Assembly (NCBI GenBank): GCA_003248865.1
Contig: QFPK01000004.1
Span: 1-64,000, forward strand
Direction: 5' to 3'
DNA: 64,000 nucleotides
From: Sphingomonas sp.
Lineage (GTDB): Bacteria > Pseudomonadota > Alphaproteobacteria > Sphingomonadales > Sphingomonadaceae
Program-made: the position numbers and the translations under genes
Shown here: in pieces, positions 60,584-64,000 of the stretch
Numbering within the stretch: the first letter of the stretch is position 1
Layout of the letters: every line of letters begins with the position of its first letter
Notes under the pieces: model-generated
What the model was told of the DNA's origin: nothing
The model's database searches: none
The model's input: the letters and a program-made list of their open reading frames with translations, nothing else

Positions 60584-61012
60584 TCAGTCCGCGATGGGGC
60601 GGCTGCGGCCTGACTTCACATCCGACCGCCGCTTCTTGCCGTCCAGCCGCCGTGCCTTGGCGGCCTTGCCGGGCTTGGTGGGGCGGCGGGTCTTGGGCAC
60701 GATGGTTGCCTTGGCCAGCAGTTCCACCAGCCGCTCGATGGCGTCTTCCCGGTTCATCGCCTGCGTGCGGAAGCGCTCCGCGAAGATCAGGATTTCGCCC
60801 GCATCGGTATAGCGCGAACCCGCCAGCGCCGCCGCGCGTGCCTTCACCGCCGGCGGCAGCGACGGCGAATTGGCGAGATCGAAGCGCAATTCCACCGCGG
60901 TGGAAACCTTGTTCACATTCTGCCCGCCCGGACCGGAGGCGCGCACGAAGCGCAGGCCGATCTCGTCCTGATGGATGGCCAGACCCCGGTTGATGGGGAT
61001 CCAGCCCGTCAT
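60584..61012 (-). CDS. arfB: Alternative ribosome-rescue factor / peptidyl-tRNA hydrolase ArfB
   Basis: 142 residues. ArfB (YaeJ) rescues ribosomes stalled without a stop codon. The catalytic GGQ is in FVRASGPGGQNVNKVSTAVELRFD (Gly29-Gly30-Gln31), and the long basic C-terminal tail that enters the mRNA channel is present (TRRPTKPGKAAKARRLDGKKRRSDVKSGRSR). Length is normal. Its ATG overlaps the efflux-pump stop (ATGA). It ends 21 bases before the flagellar operators. Confidence 0.95.
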   Translation of the reverse strand: MTGWIPINRGLAIHQDEIGLRFVRASGPGGQNVNKVSTAVELRFDLANSPSLPPAVKARAAALAGSRYTDAGEILIFAERFRTQAMNREDAIERLVELLAKATIVPKTRRPTKPGKAAKARRLDGKKRRSDVKSGRSRPIAD

Positions 61013-62202
61013 GCGCGGCTGGCGATCCGGATGCAGATCATCGCGCCCAGGAAGCCGGCCGCCATCGCCGCCGCCATCGCCAGCGGCCCTGTGGCGGCAA
61101 AGGGCGCTGTAATTGCACTGGCCAGCGCCCCGAACAGGAAGGCGCCCGCCCCGATCAGGGCCGAAATGGACCCCGCGCGCTGCGGCATCGCCCCCAGCGC
61201 CAGCGCGGAGGCGTTGGCCGACACGAAGCCATAGCTTCCCAACCCCAGGAACAGCAGCGCCATGGTGACGACCATGTCGTCGACCCCTGCCACCGACAGC
61301 GCCAGCAGCACGGTGGCGAAGACGAGCGCAGCCGCAGACCCCTTCCGCGCGACAAACGCGGGCGACCATCGGTTCAGCGCCGCCCGGTTCGCCTGCGACG
61401 CGATCACAAGGCCCAGCGCATTCAGCGCGAAGATCCAGCCGAACGCCGTGGGCGGCTGCTGATAATGTTCGATGAACAGCGCGGGCGAGGCCGAGACATA
61501 GGTGAAGAGCGCCGCGCTGTTGAAGGCGCCCGCCCCCACGAAGGCGAGCACGCGCCGGTCATCCAGTGCAGCCCTGTAGCTTTGCAGCGGAGTCTCGTGG
61601 GCGGCCTGTGCGGCGGTTGCCGCCGTGCGGCTTTCGGGCAGGCCGAACAGGGCGGCCAGGCCAACGATCAGGCCGAAGGCCGCCAGCACGAGGAAGATGG
61701 ATTCCCACCCCGAATGCGCCAACAGCCAGGCCCCGGCGGTGGGCGCCAGCATGGGGGCGATGGCCAGAACCAGAAATGTCAGGCTGAACAGCCGGGCGGA
61801 TTCCGTGGTGTCGTAGCGGTCGCGGATGATGGCGCGCGCGATCACCAGCCCCGCGCTGGCGCCCAGCCCCTGCACGAAGCGGCCGGCCGTCAGCGCCTCG
61901 ATCGAGGGCACGCGGGCCAGCGCCAGAGAGGCAAGCGTGTAAACAAGAATTCCGGCCAGCAGCGGCGGGCGACGGCCCACCCGGTCTGCCAGCGGGCCCC
62001 AGCCCAGCTGGCCGATGGCCATGCCCGCCAGAAAGGCCGACATGGTCAGCTGGGCAGCTGCCGCCGTGGCACCGAAGTCGCGGGCGATATCGGGCAGCGC
62101 AGGCAGGTAGAAATCGATCGAGATCGCCCCGAAAGCGGTCAACGCGCCGGCGAGAAGAATGAAGCCGATTGTGGGTTTGGCAGATTCGGTTGGCGCGTGC
62201 AT
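61009..62202 (-). CDS. Multidrug efflux MFS transporter, Bcr/CflA family
   Basis: 397 residues with 12 membrane helices. The family start ISIDFYLPALPDIARDFGA, the MFS loop WGPLADRVGRRPPLL and the drug:proton antiporter motif C-like stretch (LAIAPMLAPTAGAWLL) are visible. It should export drugs or related compounds by proton antiport across the inner membrane. The ATG at 62202 was chosen because homology begins after it; one at 62238 is possible. It is divergent from the acyl-CoA dehydrogenase gene. Confidence 0.93.
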   Translation of the reverse strand: MHAPTESAKPTIGFILLAGALTAFGAISIDFYLPALPDIARDFGATAAAAQLTMSAFLAGMAIGQLGWGPLADRVGRRPPLLAGILVYTLASLALARVPSIEALTAGRFVQGLGASAGLVIARAIIRDRYDTTESARLFSLTFLVLAIAPMLAPTAGAWLLAHSGWESIFLVLAAFGLIVGLAALFGLPESRTAATAAQAAHETPLQSYRAALDDRRVLAFVGAGAFNSAALFTYVSASPALFIEHYQQPPTAFGWIFALNALGLVIASQANRAALNRWSPAFVARKGSAAALVFATVLLALSVAGVDDMVVTMALLFLGLGSYGFVSANASALALGAMPQRAGSISALIGAGAFLFGALASAITAPFAATGPLAMAAAMAAGFLGAMICIRIASRA

Positions 62203-62309
62203 CGGGCGCGCCCTAGCATGGGCGATGCGGCTTGGCACCTGTATCGTACTGGCGTAACGGGCTGGTCGGGGTTGAGAGAAATCGGGGCATCAAGGAAGGA
62301 TTTGTGGGG

Positions 62310-63548
62310 ATGAGTGCAGCCGATCTGCTGGCGGAGGCGGGCAGCGTCTCGCCGGCCAAGCCCTGGCCCTCGTTCGACTGGGCCGATCCGATGCTGATCG
62401 AACTGGAATTGACCCCGGAAGAGCGGATGGTACGCGACACTGCACGCGCCTTCGCCGAGCAGCATCTGGCCCCCATCGTGAAGCAATCCAACCGCCACGA
62501 AACCAGCGACCCCGCGCTGATGAAGGCGTTCGGAGAGGCCGGCCTGCTGGGGCCCACCATCAAGGGCTATGGCTGCGCGGGCGTTTCCTATGTCGCCTAT
62601 GGCCTGATCGCGCGCGAGGTGGAGCGGGTGGATTCGGCCTATCGCTCCGCCTTTTCCGTGCAGTCCAGCCTGGTGATGTACCCGATCTGGGCTTACGGCA
62701 CCGAGGCGCAGCGGCAGCAATGGCTGCCGAAGCTGGCGTCCGGCGAATGGATCGGCGCCTTCGGCCTGACCGAGCCCGACGCGGGATCCGATCCGGCCGG
62801 CATGACAACGCGCGCGGTGAAGACGGCGACCGGCTTCCGCCTGAACGGCGCCAAGATGTGGATCACCTCCAGCCCCTATGCTCATCTGTTCGTGGTGTGG
62901 GCGAAATGCGATCTTGGCGACGACAAGGGCGAGCAGATCCGCGGATTCGTGCTGCTGCGCGGCGATCCGGGCATCTCCACCCCGAAGATCGAGGGCAAGT
63001 TCAGCCTGCGCGCCTGGGTGACGGGCGAGATCGTGCTGGCCGATGTGGACATCCCGGCCGACCGGCTGCTGCCCAACGTCCATGGGCTGAAGGGGCCGTT
63101 CGGCTGTCTGAACAATGCCCGCTACGGCATCGGCTGGGGCGCGATGGGCGCGGCGGAATATTGCTGGCACGCGGGCAGGCAATATACGCTGGACCGCAAG
63201 CAGTTCGGCCGTCCGCTGGCCGCCACGCAGCTGGTGCAGAAGAAGCTGGCCGACATGCAGACGGAAATCACGCTGGGCCTGCTGCTGGCCCTGCGCGCCG
63301 GACGGCTGATGGACGACGGCAAGCTCGCGCCAGAGGCGATCTCCATCCTGAAACGCAACAATTGCGGCAAGGCGCTTGCCATCGCGCGCGAAGCGCGGGA
63401 CATGCACGGCGGTAACGGCGTTTCCGATGAATATGGCGTCATCCGCCATGTGATGAACCTGGAGGCCGTGAACACCTATGAAGGAACGCACGACGTGCAC
63501 GCGCTGATCCTGGGGCGCGCGCAGACGGGTCTGCAGGCCTTTTCGTGA
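62310..63548 (+). CDS. gcdH: Glutaryl-CoA dehydrogenase-type acyl-CoA dehydrogenase
   Basis: 412 residues. The FAD enzyme oxidatively decarboxylates glutaryl-CoA to crotonyl-CoA in lysine and tryptophan breakdown. Family features are FDWADPMLIELELTPEERMVRDTARAFA, GFGLTEPDAGSDPAGM-like GAFGLTEPDAGSDP, NGAKMWITSSP, LRAWVTGEIVLADVDIP and the catalytic glutamate region AVNTYEGTHDVHALILGRAQTG. The ATG at 62310 with a GTGGGG ribosome site starts the conserved protein. The substrate is inferred by close resemblance to GcdH. Confidence 0.9.
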   Translation: MSAADLLAEAGSVSPAKPWPSFDWADPMLIELELTPEERMVRDTARAFAEQHLAPIVKQSNRHETSDPALMKAFGEAGLLGPTIKGYGCAGVSYVAYGLIAREVERVDSAYRSAFSVQSSLVMYPIWAYGTEAQRQQWLPKLASGEWIGAFGLTEPDAGSDPAGMTTRAVKTATGFRLNGAKMWITSSPYAHLFVVWAKCDLGDDKGEQIRGFVLLRGDPGISTPKIEGKFSLRAWVTGEIVLADVDIPADRLLPNVHGLKGPFGCLNNARYGIGWGAMGAAEYCWHAGRQYTLDRKQFGRPLAATQLVQKKLADMQTEITLGLLLALRAGRLMDDGKLAPEAISILKRNNCGKALAIAREARDMHGGNGVSDEYGVIRHVMNLEAVNTYEGTHDVHALILGRAQTGLQAFS

Positions 63549-63561
63549 GCGGGGACCGCAC

Positions 63562-64000
63562 ATGACCCGCGTTCTGGCGATCTCCTCCACCGGCGGGCAC
63601 TGGGTTCAGTTGAACCGGCTGATGCCCGCGTTCGAAGGCTGCGAGATGCACTGGGCCTGCACCAGCCCCGATCATGAAACCCGCCTGCGCGTGGCCGCCA
63701 AACGGCTTGGGCAGCAGGTGATAAGCTACACACCAATCACCGATGCCAATCGCAAGACCAAACTGCGGCTGGTGAAGCAGATGCTGGAAATCGCAGCCCT
63801 GTTGGTGCGGGTGCGCCCGGATGTCGTGGTGTCGACAGGTGCCAGCGCCGGCTTCTTCGCGATCCGTCTGGGCAAGCTGATGGGGGCCAGAACCTGTTGG
63901 ATCGACAGCATCGCCAATGGTGACGAGCTATCGCTTTCCGGGGAAAAGGCCGGGCCGCACGCGGACCTGTTCCTGACACAATGGCCCGATGTGGCGAAAC
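63562..64000 (+). CDS. Alg14/PssD-like glycosyltransferase subunit, partial (cut by window end)
   Basis: 146 codons are visible before the edge. The protein starts MTRVLAISSTGGHWVQLNRL, continues DVVVSTGASAGFFAIRLGKLMGARTCWIDSIAN and then ADLFLTQWPDVAK. This matches the N-terminal subunit type of split UDP-sugar transferases (Alg14, PssD, EpsE-like), which pairs with an Alg13/PssE-like catalytic subunit at the inner membrane to build lipid-linked or exopolysaccharide units. A partner gene is expected just beyond the window. It follows gcdH by 13 bases on the same strand. Confidence 0.85.
   Translation, partial: MTRVLAISSTGGHWVQLNRLMPAFEGCEMHWACTSPDHETRLRVAAKRLGQQVISYTPITDANRKTKLRLVKQMLEIAALLVRVRPDVVVSTGASAGFFAIRLGKLMGARTCWIDSIANGDELSLSGEKAGPHADLFLTQWPDVAK

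Overview
The window is GC-rich, gene-dense chromosomal DNA from an alphaproteobacterium, most likely of the order Sphingomonadales. Supporting signs are a PEPxxWA-type sorting tail, an ALA-synthase HemA (the alphaproteobacterial C4 route), a GatCAB amidotransferase, two TonB-dependent receptors, a glyA-nrdR cluster and frequent GTG/TTG starts. I see no tRNA, rRNA, CRISPR array, transposase or prophage. Annotation is by reading motifs and gene order; no database search was possible.

Positions 1-13000 are mostly housekeeping. gatC-gatA and gatB make the tRNA amidotransferase but are split by an opposite-strand membrane-protein gene. A secreted PEP-CTERM-like protein follows, then the queC-queE-DUF924 operon (queuosine precursors). 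Divergent from it runs hemA, a small lower-GC gene, rpiB, glyA, a histone-H1-like Ala/Lys-rich protein and nrdR. Positions 13000-24400 hold a very large hybrid histidine kinase fused to a sodium-symporter-like membrane domain, phenylalanine 4-hydroxylase, a periplasmic cyclophilin, mnmC, a LysR regulator divergent from pirin and wrbA, and the trkH-trkA potassium uptake pair.

Positions 24400-36400 look metabolic: a TonB-dependent receptor, a CinA C-terminal-domain protein, an acyl-CoA synthetase, a transglutaminase-like protein, a thiolase/enoyl-CoA hydratase/hydrolase operon, a DUF1254/DUF1214 protein, nadE and a small membrane protein. Positions 36400-47130 hold a second TonB-dependent receptor, plsY-dprA, topA-rnr and an N-acetylmuramoyl-L-alanine amidase. 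Three copies of a modular, hairpin-rich intergenic repeat lie in the gaps between 38.6 and 47.6 kb, with related fragments near 0.1-0.2 kb and 5.3 kb.

Positions 47600-60600 are one minus-strand flagellar operon: a sigma-54 activator gene, then fliE-F-G-H-I-J-K-L-M-N-O-P-Q-R and flhB, with almost every stop and start overlapping. Upstream is a consensus-quality sigma-54 promoter and, further upstream, two identical-arm palindromes (GCGTCAA-N4-TTGACGC) whose centres are 33 bp apart. This is the strongest regulatory signal in the window. The right end carries arfB, a Bcr/CflA-type efflux pump, a glutaryl-CoA dehydrogenase and the start of an Alg14/PssD-like glycosyltransferase gene cut by the window edge.
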